Below are positions 6,894 to 14,123 of a DNA stretch of 17,788 nucleotides, one piece after another (positions within the stretch are counted from its first letter, which is position 1; each line of letters starts with the position of its first letter). Below the pieces are notes generated by a model. It saw only the letters and a program-made list of their open reading frames with translations. It ran no database searches and was not told where the DNA came from. Both the position numbers and the translations under genes were made by a program. The stretch lies in NCBI GenBank assembly GCA_946007485.1, contig CAMGAM010000011.1, positions 1 to 17,788 on the forward strand, read 5' to 3'. The stretch comes from an uncultured Mycoplasmatota bacterium (GTDB lineage: Bacteria; Bacillota_I; Bacilli_A; RF39; UBA660).

Positions 6894-7331
6894 TTATTTT
6901 TCTAACATAATAGTGATTGGCCCATCGTTAATAAAATCAACTTTCATCTCAGCACCAAAGATACCAGTTTCAACATTTATTCCTTTATTTTTTAATTTAT
7001 TATTAAATTCATCATATAGTTTAGTAGCAAGATCTCCAGATAAAGCATTAATATAACTAGGTCTTCTTCCTTTACTGGCATCAGCATATAAAGTAAATTG
7101 ACTAATTGATAGAATACTGCCACCAACATCTAAAAGACTTTTATTCATAATGCCTGATTCATCATCAAAGATTCTTAAATTAATGACTTTATCAACTAAA
7201 TAATCTATATTAGATGAATTATCATTTTGCGTGAATCCTACTAAAAGCATTAAACCTTTGCCAATTTGTCCTACGACTTTATTATCAACGGATACTTTAG
7301 CTTTTTCGCATCTTTGAACTAATACTTTCAT
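6894..7331 (-). CDS. dtd: D-aminoacyl-tRNA deacylase Dtd
   Basis: Dtd hydrolyses D-amino acids, and glycine mischarged on tRNA-Ala, from tRNA in the cytoplasm, so that they do not enter translation. The 145-residue length is typical. The two active-site motifs are present: SQFTLYAD at 77-84 and NDGPIT at 135-140 with the Gly137-Pro138 pair that projects into the partner subunit's active site. The N-terminal MKVLVQRCEKAKVSVD is also characteristic. The start codon overlaps the rel stop by one base (TAATG), so the two genes are translationally coupled. The rel-dtd pairing is conserved in Bacillus. Confidence 0.96.
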   Translation of the reverse strand: MKVLVQRCEKAKVSVDNKVVGQIGKGLMLLVGFTQNDNSSNIDYLVDKVINLRIFDDESGIMNKSLLDVGGSILSISQFTLYADASKGRRPSYINALSGDLATKLYDEFNNKLKNKGINVETGIFGAEMKVDFINDGPITIMLEK

Positions 7332-9481
7332 TAATTTATCTGCCTTTCTACTTTTTTAACAAAGTTTAAATTATATAATTCTTTACAAAACTTATCTAAA
7401 ATTTGGGTATTTTCGACAAGAATGGTTAAAGAATAAATTTTAAATTCACTTTTAGTGATGGTTGAGACACTATCAATAACAATGTTAGTAGTTGATGCTT
7501 TAGTAATAATATCTAGTAAATTATCATCTGGGCTAGTATAAATTAATAAATCTGTAGGAAATTTTTTGGTTAAGCCTTCATTCCATTTAACATTAATTAA
7601 TCTTTCATCTAAATCGATAATATTTTTACATGAACTACGATGAACAGTAATTCCAGATCCTTTGGTAATATATCCGATAATATTATCACCAGGTATGGGT
7701 TTACAGCAACCACTTAAACTAACTTTTATTTCATTCATTCCTTCTACTAAAATATCATTTTTAATGATTGGCTTTTTTGGTTCATTGTTTTTCTTTAATA
7801 TTTTAGTAGCTGGAGTATCTTTTTTGTTGATTAATCTCATAACTGATGAGATGGTATATTTTCCTTGACCTAATGAGATATAAAAATCATCTAAATCTTT
7901 TAATTTGTAATTATCTAAGATAAGATTTAGATAATTATCAAGGGTTTCTTGGAATGGAAGATTCTTTTTTCTTAGGGTATTCTCAAATATTTCCATACCT
8001 CTTGATAAATTTTCATCTTTTTCTCTTTTAGTATAGAAGCCTTTGATTTTATTTTTTGCTTGTGATGTGACAACAAAATTTAACCAATCTTTATTAGGTC
8101 CTTTTGATAATTTGCTGGTATTTACTTTAATAATATCACCAGTTTTTAAGGTATAATCTAGGGGAACAATACTATCATTAACAATTGCTCCGACCATCTT
8201 ATCCCCTACTTCACTGTGAACTCGATAAGCAAAATCGACACAAGTAGCTCCTTTAGGTAATTCGATAACATCTCCTTTAGGGGTATAGACATATATAGAA
8301 TCATTAAAGAGAATATCTTTTTTAACGTTAGTAATAAATTCTTCAGGAGTTTTAGAATCTTCATTTAATTCAATGATGCTTCTGAAAATTTCTAATTTTT
8401 TCTCCATCATATCTTTGGTGTTAGCAGTTTTATTTTCTTTATATGACCAATGTGATGCAATACCGTATTCGGCTATTTTATCCATTTCATAGGTTCTGAT
8501 TTGTATTTCAAATAATTGACCATCGATACCAAAAACAGTCGTATGAAGTGATTGATAAAGATTGGTTTTAGGCATAGCAATATAATCTTTGAACCTTTTA
8601 GGAACTGGTTTATATTTTGAGTGAATTAATCCTAAGGCAAGATAGCATTCTTGTTCTGTGCTAACGAAGACTCTTAGAGCAAGAATATCATATATATCTT
8701 CAAATTTTTTACCTTTACTCATTTTATTATAAATACTGTAAATACTTTTGCTTCTTCCTTTTATTTCATGAACGATATTATGTTCATTTAAAAGAGTACT
8801 TACTTCTTCAATCATTTTACCAACAGCTTCGTCGCGTTCTGTTTTCTTTAGGTTTAATTTTTCAACAATTTCATAGTAAGCATCAGGATTTAGATATCTA
8901 AGTGATAAATCTTCTAGTTCTGATTTTAATTTATACATACCTAGACGATGGGCTACCGGAGTTAGAATTTCTAAAGTTTCTTTAGCTTTTCTTTTTTGTT
9001 TGGTTTCTGATAAAACGTATAAGGTTCTCATATTATGTAAACGATCTGCTAGTTTAACAATTAAGACACGAACATCAGATGATAGGCCTACTAAAATTTT
9101 TCGTTGATTAGCAGCCATTTGCTCAGAATCAGTAGAAAAATTTAAACGATTTATTTTGGTAACGCCATCGACAATTTTGGCAACTTCTTCTCCAAAAAGA
9201 TTCTTAATTTCATCATAAGTACTATCTGAATCTTCAATTGTATCATGAAGTAAGGCAGCGGAGATAGCAATACCATCAGCACTGACATCAGTTAAAATCC
9301 AAGCAACATTCAAAGGATGAGTTATATAATCATCTCCCGTAATTCTTTTTTGAGAGAAGTGTTTCTTGTAAGCATAATCATATGCATTTCTGATAAGTTT
9401 TAAATCATCTTGATTATCATCATAAGTACTTACTTTATTTATTAAATCTTCAATAGTAATTTTTTCTGTTTTGATACTCAT
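7331..9481 (-). CDS. rel: Bifunctional (p)ppGpp synthetase/hydrolase Rel
   Basis: Rel makes and degrades the alarmone (p)ppGpp and senses amino acid starvation on the ribosome. The 716 residues show all expected domains: HD hydrolase with His55, HDTIED at 79-84 and KLADRLHNMRTL at 143-154; synthetase with KGRSKSIYSIYNKM at 241-254, YQSLHTTVFG at 309-318 and EIQIRT at 325-330; TGS domain about 395-456; a conserved Cys/His cluster with Cys592, Cys593, His614 and Cys618; and a C-terminal ACT domain. RFKD at 296-299 is the RxKD signature of bifunctional enzymes, and the hydrolase site is intact. A GTG four codons upstream is in frame, but GAAGGTGA is spaced for the ATG at 9481, which I use. It lies 29 bases after secDF. 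Confidence 0.97.
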   Translation of the reverse strand: MSIKTEKITIEDLINKVSTYDDNQDDLKLIRNAYDYAYKKHFSQKRITGDDYITHPLNVAWILTDVSADGIAISAALLHDTIEDSDSTYDEIKNLFGEEVAKIVDGVTKINRLNFSTDSEQMAANQRKILVGLSSDVRVLIVKLADRLHNMRTLYVLSETKQKRKAKETLEILTPVAHRLGMYKLKSELEDLSLRYLNPDAYYEIVEKLNLKKTERDEAVGKMIEEVSTLLNEHNIVHEIKGRSKSIYSIYNKMSKGKKFEDIYDILALRVFVSTEQECYLALGLIHSKYKPVPKRFKDYIAMPKTNLYQSLHTTVFGIDGQLFEIQIRTYEMDKIAEYGIASHWSYKENKTANTKDMMEKKLEIFRSIIELNEDSKTPEEFITNVKKDILFNDSIYVYTPKGDVIELPKGATCVDFAYRVHSEVGDKMVGAIVNDSIVPLDYTLKTGDIIKVNTSKLSKGPNKDWLNFVVTSQAKNKIKGFYTKREKDENLSRGMEIFENTLRKKNLPFQETLDNYLNLILDNYKLKDLDDFYISLGQGKYTISSVMRLINKKDTPATKILKKNNEPKKPIIKNDILVEGMNEIKVSLSGCCKPIPGDNIIGYITKGSGITVHRSSCKNIIDLDERLINVKWNEGLTKKFPTDLLIYTSPDDNLLDIITKASTTNIVIDSVSTITKSEFKIYSLTILVENTQILDKFCKELYNLNFVKKVERQIN

Positions 9482-9510
9482 AGTATGTATCACCTTCTTT
9501 TTTTATATAT

Positions 9511-11811
9511 TTAGCAATTAATTCCACGAACTTTTAGTTCTTGAATTTCATCATCATCATCTTGTTTTTTAGGTTTAGTAATCCTTTTTTTCTCTAATGA
9601 TAACCAAATCATGTTAGAAATAAAGATTGATGAATATACCCCGGCAATAAATCCTACTAAAAGGGAAATATTAAAGGTAAGAATTTCTCTTGATCCAAAA
9701 ATCATAAGGATAATTACAGGAATAATCGTAGTTAAAGTAGTTAGAATGGTTCTAAATAATGTTCTACGAATACTGATATTAACAAGATTATCTAAATCTT
9801 CTTGATTAGTGATATTATTTTTATATTTTGTTTTATAGTTTTCTCTAATTATGTCAAAAGTGACAATGGTATCATTAATACTATAACCTATAATAGTAAG
9901 AATGCCGGCAATAAAGATGGAATTGATTTGAATTTTAAATATTGCAAAGAATAAGAATGTAAAGGCAACATCATGAATTAAGGCAATGATACCACTTATA
10001 GCATAATTAAATCTAAAACGAATGGCAACATAGATGATGATACCGATACTGGCAATTAATAATGATTTGATAGCGTTTTTTACTAGTTCTTGTTTAACTA
10101 CTTTACTAACGACATAGATATTGCTATCTAGGTTATAATCATCTTTAAGTGTTTTGGTTAATTCATTAATTTCATCTTTATCTAATACTTCTGATAATGT
10201 AATATTGGTTTCTTTATCATTAGTAATATATTTTTCAATGTGATAGTTTTTGTCTTCTAGAAATTGTTTAGCTTCATTAATATTTTCACTACTATTAATA
10301 GTAATACTAGTACCGCCAGAGAAATCTACTCCATAATTGGCTCCAGTTATGATAAATGAGATAATACCAATTATAAAGAGAATTACTGTAATAGCAATAA
10401 ATTTAGATTTATGACGAACAAAATTTAATTTTTCATATGGAATAATTATTTCTTTTGATTTTTTTATTTTCTTTTTGTTAAGACCGATAAATAATCCTAG
10501 ATGATTATCGAAAATACCAGTTTTAACAAAGAATTTTAAAAGGTATTTTATTAAATATACCATAACAATTACTGTTACTATGATATTGATGATTAACATG
10601 GTAGCAAATCCTTTGACAGAGCTTTCTCCAATGATAAACATAATGATAGCAGCAATAATAGTGGTTACATTGGCGTCAATAATACTGGTAAAACTACTTT
10701 TATTTCCTTCTTCATATGCTTCTTTGAGACTTTTGCCAATAAGAAGATTTTCTTTTATTCTTTCAAAACTGATAACATTGGCATCGACAGCCATACCAAT
10801 ACCTAGGATCATAGCAGCAATGCCTGGTAAAGTTAGAACACCATTTATTAAGTAGAATATTCCAAATGATGTGAAGGTATAAAGAATTAATCCAAAACTA
10901 GCAATCAAACCAGAGAAACGATAAATGATAGTCATCAAGATAATGACAAGAGCAATACCAATAATACCGGCAATTAAAGTTTTGTTTAGAGAATCGCTTC
11001 CAAAGGATGCTTCAACAGTTCTTGATGAAATTTCAGTTAATTTGGTTGGTAATGCACCAGAATTAATTAATTCTACTAAATAAGTAGCTTCTTCTTTAGT
11101 GAAATTTCCTTGAATAATAACATCACTAGCAAATGCTCTATCGACAGTAGCTCCTGATAGACAGTGTGATTCACTAGTACCACATTTGGTTTTTTCTTTT
11201 TGATATGAGTCAGTTTCTTCGTCATAGTCTAGCCAAATAACCATGATATTATTAGTCATATTTTTTACTTTTTTAGTGACTTCATAAAAGGTTTCAGTGT
11301 CTTTTATTTTTAAACTAACAGCGGGGCGTCCATATTCGTCAGTAGTCACTTTAGCTTGTCCTCCTAGAACATCACTTGTCATAAGTAAATTATCATTATA
11401 ATCTCTAAATGATAAGACAGCGGTAGAAGAGATGGTATCTCTAGCATCTTCAGCATTAGTGATACCTGCTAATTTAACTCTGATACGGTCATCGCCTTCG
11501 ATAGTTATTTCTGGTTCAGAGACTCCTAAAACGTCAATTCTTTTAAGAATAGCTTGATATGTTGAATATAACATATCTTGTGTTAGTGTATCTTCTTCTT
11601 TTAGTGGTTTTACTTCATATAAAACCTCAAATCCCCCTTGTAAATCTAGTCCAAAATTAATTTTATCTATTAAAGGGCTAATAAAATAGCAACATACAAA
11701 AGAGATAATTATGACAATAAGTGTGGCAATAGTAAATTTAATTGTACTTTGTCTTTGATGATTATCATTATTTAGTGTTTTTTTTATTTTAGATGTTTTT
11801 TTCTTTTTCAT
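9511..11811 (-). CDS. secDF: Fused protein export subunit SecDF
   Basis: SecDF is a 12-helix RND-type membrane protein that uses the proton gradient to pull exported proteins out of the SecYEG channel. SecD and SecF are fused, as in Bacillus. The SecD half has GLDLQGG at 54-60 and GMAVDANVISFERIKE at 339-354, with Asp342 in the proton path. The SecF half has GVDFSGGTS at 494-502 and SINDTIVTFDIIREN at 644-658. The extracytoplasmic P1 domain carries a Cys210-Cys217 pair in a short insertion. At 766 residues it is slightly longer than the B. subtilis protein. The start lies inside the end of the upstream gene (23-base overlap), where GGAGG precedes the ATG. Confidence 0.97.
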   Translation of the reverse strand: MKKKKTSKIKKTLNNDNHQRQSTIKFTIATLIVIIISFVCCYFISPLIDKINFGLDLQGGFEVLYEVKPLKEEDTLTQDMLYSTYQAILKRIDVLGVSEPEITIEGDDRIRVKLAGITNAEDARDTISSTAVLSFRDYNDNLLMTSDVLGGQAKVTTDEYGRPAVSLKIKDTETFYEVTKKVKNMTNNIMVIWLDYDEETDSYQKEKTKCGTSESHCLSGATVDRAFASDVIIQGNFTKEEATYLVELINSGALPTKLTEISSRTVEASFGSDSLNKTLIAGIIGIALVIILMTIIYRFSGLIASFGLILYTFTSFGIFYLINGVLTLPGIAAMILGIGMAVDANVISFERIKENLLIGKSLKEAYEEGNKSSFTSIIDANVTTIIAAIIMFIIGESSVKGFATMLIINIIVTVIVMVYLIKYLLKFFVKTGIFDNHLGLFIGLNKKKIKKSKEIIIPYEKLNFVRHKSKFIAITVILFIIGIISFIITGANYGVDFSGGTSITINSSENINEAKQFLEDKNYHIEKYITNDKETNITLSEVLDKDEINELTKTLKDDYNLDSNIYVVSKVVKQELVKNAIKSLLIASIGIIIYVAIRFRFNYAISGIIALIHDVAFTFLFFAIFKIQINSIFIAGILTIIGYSINDTIVTFDIIRENYKTKYKNNITNQEDLDNLVNISIRRTLFRTILTTLTTIIPVIILMIFGSREILTFNISLLVGFIAGVYSSIFISNMIWLSLEKKRITKPKKQDDDDEIQELKVRGINC

Positions 11812-12040
11812 TATATTCCTCCATTATATTTAATACTTTTTCTGGTTCTACGGTAATTATATCATTGACGATTTCTTGCAACATAAGATTATGGGAATTA
11901 AGCCATTTATTTTTAATTAAATAATTCCAAATATCTATATTGGTTATACTTTGATATTTGGTTATTGATAATAATCTTTTTTTTACTTCAAATACTGGAA
12001 GTAGTTTTTGGTAAAGTTCTTCCTTGGTCGCAAACTCCAT
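11789..12040 (-). CDS. comN: ComN-like post-transcriptional regulator family protein
   Basis: This 83-residue cytoplasmic protein resembles the small ComN/YrzD family found next to secDF in Bacillus, where ComN controls localisation or stability of comE mRNA. The supporting pattern is a helical N-terminus, a central DIWNYLIKNKW segment and the LQEIVNDIITV motif, similar to the family's LWxYLxxKKW and LYEVVxDIL blocks as I remember them. A GTG three codons earlier is possible, but AAAGGTGA is correctly spaced for the ATG at 12040. Its last 23 bases overlap secDF, and its coding sequence contains the secDF ribosome site. What it regulates here is unknown; the symbol is by homology and position. 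Confidence 0.62.
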   Translation of the reverse strand: MEFATKEELYQKLLPVFEVKKRLLSITKYQSITNIDIWNYLIKNKWLNSHNLMLQEIVNDIITVEPEKVLNIMEEYNEKEKNI

Positions 12041-12058
12041 GTCAATCACCTTTATCTA

Positions 12059-12088
12059 ATTATATACCAAACTAAAGATAATTTACAA
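12059..12088 (-). promoter_or_regulatory. Candidate promoter of the comN-secDF-rel-dtd operon
   Basis: Minus strand: TTGTAA, an 18-base spacer and a perfect TATAAT, ending 18 bases before the comN ATG. The predicted transcript would start very close to the ribosome site, so the leader is unusually short. It is divergent from the RNHCP gene. Confidence 0.5.
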
Positions 12089-12139
12089 GATTTATTTGTA
12101 ATATATGAATTTTTATTATATACTTATTTTAGGTGAGTT

Positions 12140-12445
12140 ATGAAAAATTTTAGAATGATCGATGAAGAATTTAAATGTTTAAATTGTGGATATGAAGTAT
12201 CTAAACTTAATTATACGGCGAGAGATCATTGTCCTAGATGTCTATATTCATTGCATGTAGATAAAATGCCTGGTGATAGATTAAATACTTGTATGGGGAT
12301 GATGAGACCAATAGGAATTGAGAAATTTAAAAACACTTATAAGATTATATATAAGTGTTTGAAATGTGGACAAATTCATAAAAATATTATGGCAGAAGAT
12401 GATGATTATGATTTAATTGTTAAACTTTCTGTCAATAATAATTAA
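12140..12445 (+). CDS. RNHCP-domain zinc-ribbon protein
   Basis: This 101-residue protein matches the RNHCP domain family (PF12647), named for its motif, here ARDHCPRCLYSLHVD at 27-41 with Asp replacing Asn. Seven cysteines (13, 16, 31, 34, 51, 73, 76) form CxxC pairs CLNC, CPRC and CLKC that should bind zinc. PGDR at 44-47 and NIMAEDDDYD near 82-91 are also family features. The family's molecular role is unknown; nucleic acid binding is often guessed from the zinc ribbons. It has an AGGTGAG ribosome site and is a lone plus-strand gene. Its stop codon overlaps that of the convergent gene at 12442. Confidence 0.88.
   Translation: MKNFRMIDEEFKCLNCGYEVSKLNYTARDHCPRCLYSLHVDKMPGDRLNTCMGMMRPIGIEKFKNTYKIIYKCLKCGQIHKNIMAEDDDYDLIVKLSVNNN
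12326..12360 (-). terminator. Minus-strand terminator inside the RNHCP gene
   Basis: Minus strand: AAACACTTATA, an 8-base loop and TATAAGTGTTT form a perfect 11-bp stem followed by TTAAATTT, making a five-T run. It lies about 80 bases past the stop of the gene at 12442. The T run is present only on the minus strand, so it fits termination of the ezrA-side transcript antisense to the RNHCP gene. Confidence 0.55.
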
Positions 12446-13089
12446 TATTTTATATTTTGAATAAAATCAAAGATATATGGCATGATGAAAATGAAAACAA
12501 ATAATACTAAGGCGATTATTATTACTAATTTTAACTCTTTGGTAATAGTAATGGTCTTTTTTTGTGTATTGTTTAAATTTGCAATTACTTGGGGATCATT
12601 ACGATAATTATTTGTTTCAGTATTATTATAATTACCTTGAATATTTAAATCATTAATTGACGTTTCGTTAAAAACATTTTCATTAACGAATCTTGATTGA
12701 TTATTTTGAATGTTTATTTCTTCTTTTTTCAAAATATCAACATAACTTTGATTAGGATTATTTATATTATTATTTTCAAATGGGTTAATTGATTGATTGA
12801 TATTGTTTGATCCTTCAATAGTAGGTTTATTTGGCGTTTGAAGTGGTTGATTAGGTGTTGTTTGATTAGAAAAGTTAGGTTGATTAATGAATGTATTATT
12901 ATTAGGAATTTGATTATTTATTTGGTTAGTATTTGGAAAATTTGGAGTAAGATTTTGGGGAGAGATTTGATTATTTTGAAATTGATTAGAATCATTTGAT
13001 GGTTGGGGTGGAATCACATTAAGCGTTGGTGATGATTGACCACTGTTATTTACACTTCCAAAAATGTTAGTATCTTGATTATTGTTCAT
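12442..13089 (-). CDS. Tail-anchored Asn/Gln/Pro-rich membrane protein, unknown
   Basis: I recognise no family. The 215-residue protein begins with about 115 residues of low complexity dominated by Asn, Gln, Pro and Ser. A more ordinary acidic segment follows, including SYVDILKKEEINIQNNQ. A single hydrophobic helix at about 188-206 lies near the C-terminus, preceded by the basic stretch KKTITITKELK. By the positive-inside rule the long N-terminal part is cytoplasmic and the protein is tail-anchored. It starts 9 bases after the gene at 13099, with a GGAG site, so it is co-transcribed and lies in the ezrA neighbourhood. The opposite anchor arrangement of its neighbour suggests a working pair. 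Function unknown. Confidence 0.82.
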   Translation of the reverse strand: MNNNQDTNIFGSVNNSGQSSPTLNVIPPQPSNDSNQFQNNQISPQNLTPNFPNTNQINNQIPNNNTFINQPNFSNQTTPNQPLQTPNKPTIEGSNNINQSINPFENNNINNPNQSYVDILKKEEINIQNNQSRFVNENVFNETSINDLNIQGNYNNTETNNYRNDPQVIANLNNTQKKTITITKELKLVIIIALVLFVFIFIMPYIFDFIQNIKY

Positions 13090-13098
13090 TTCTTCTCC

Positions 13099-14061
13099 TT
13101 ACATATTTTGATTATTATTTGATTGTTGTTGTGGTCCATAGACAAAGTTAATTGGTTGTGGATTAACAGGAGTTGGCGGAGTTATAGGATTAGGAATTGT
13201 ATTTGGTTCAGGAGATGGAATGGTAGTTGGATTGTTATTAATAGAATTATTCATTTGATATGGATTTGGTTCAACGAAACTATTTTGAGATGGTTGATTG
13301 AAAGATTCTCCATAATTCATTTGATTAGCCACTGGTGGAGTTTGATTTAACTGATTATTATTTGGAATTGGGGCGGCAACAGGTGGAACAGGATTAACAT
13401 TATTTACTGGTTGGACGAATGCTTGGTTAGGGTTTGGTATAACATTAATCTGGGTTGGATTAGGCATTGGCTGATTTATTTCACCATTAATATTTCCAGA
13501 ATTCATAGTTTGGGATTCAAGTGGTTGAAATGTCGGTGTTTGTTCTGATAATGGTTGATACATTGGCTCTGAATTAACAGAACTAAATTGATTAATTGGT
13601 TCAACTGGCATTGGATTGTTTATGTTAGGATTAGTAAGGTTGTTTTGATTTAATGGATTGTTATTATTAAATTGATTATTATCTGGCATAGTGTTTATAT
13701 TATTAAGAGTCAATGGTGTAGGTTGTGGTTCAGTTATTGGTTGATTAGAAATTGATCCATAATTAATTGGATTAGTAGGTATTTGATTAGGAACCATATC
13801 TTGAGCCATTATATTTTGATTATTCATTATTGGTGGATTTTGATAATTAACTGGCTGTGGCGGTGTTTGAGTTTGATTAATTTGGTAGTTCATAGGTCCT
13901 ACATTTTGTGGAGGTTGATTGCCAGCTGGTTGTTTTTTTTGTTTTCCTGTCTTGCCTCCTCTATTTTTATCTGCCAAAAATCCAATTACTGTGATTATAG
14001 ATAATAAAATTACCACCAATATCCATATATAATTATCTAATAAAAATTCTTTTATATTCAT
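13099..14061 (-). CDS. N-terminally anchored Pro/Asn/Gln-rich membrane protein, unknown
   Basis: I recognise no characterised family. The 320 residues start with a short N-terminus and one membrane helix at about 10-31, followed by a strongly basic stretch (DKNRGGKTGKQKK). The remaining 280 residues or so are Asn, Pro and Gln rich with scattered Tyr, Phe and Met, resembling a disordered or prion-like segment, and end with a somewhat distinct INFVYGPQQQ tail. The positive-inside rule places the long tail in the cytoplasm. The layout (N-terminal anchor, basic patch, Pro/Gln-rich linker) recalls the first two thirds of ZipA, but there is no recognisable FtsZ-binding domain. It lies 62 bases after ezrA, with an AGAGGAG site and its own candidate promoter. 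Confidence 0.82.
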   Translation of the reverse strand: MNIKEFLLDNYIWILVVILLSIITVIGFLADKNRGGKTGKQKKQPAGNQPPQNVGPMNYQINQTQTPPQPVNYQNPPIMNNQNIMAQDMVPNQIPTNPINYGSISNQPITEPQPTPLTLNNINTMPDNNQFNNNNPLNQNNLTNPNINNPMPVEPINQFSSVNSEPMYQPLSEQTPTFQPLESQTMNSGNINGEINQPMPNPTQINVIPNPNQAFVQPVNNVNPVPPVAAPIPNNNQLNQTPPVANQMNYGESFNQPSQNSFVEPNPYQMNNSINNNPTTIPSPEPNTIPNPITPPTPVNPQPINFVYGPQQQSNNNQNM

Positions 14062-14094
14062 AAAATTTCATCTCCTCTTTATTCTATATAATAA

Positions 14095-14123
14095 ATAATA
14101 ACATGATTTAATAATCTTTGCAA
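14095..14123 (-). promoter_or_regulatory. Candidate promoter for the two low-complexity membrane proteins
   Basis: Minus strand: TTGCAA, a 17-base spacer and TATTAT with an upstream TGT (extended -10). The -35 box abuts the ezrA stop codon. It would allow expression of the two genes separately from ezrA; no terminator is seen between them. Confidence 0.5.

Noticed and set aside
9482..9493. GTG start four codons upstream for Rel
   Set aside because: The GTG is part of the GAAGGTGA ribosome site, which serves the ATG at 9481.
13123..14004. Plus-strand frames opposite the Asn/Pro-rich genes, rich in Trp, Ile and Arg
   Set aside because: These are antisense shadows: Asn, Gln and Pro codons read in reverse give Ile, Leu, Trp and Arg. 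The minus-strand genes have ribosome sites and membrane helices.
12442..14061. Asn-rich repeats as a CRISPR array or phage tail fibre
   Set aside because: No fixed repeat and spacer pattern is present; the repetition is codon-level low complexity in two frames with membrane anchors.
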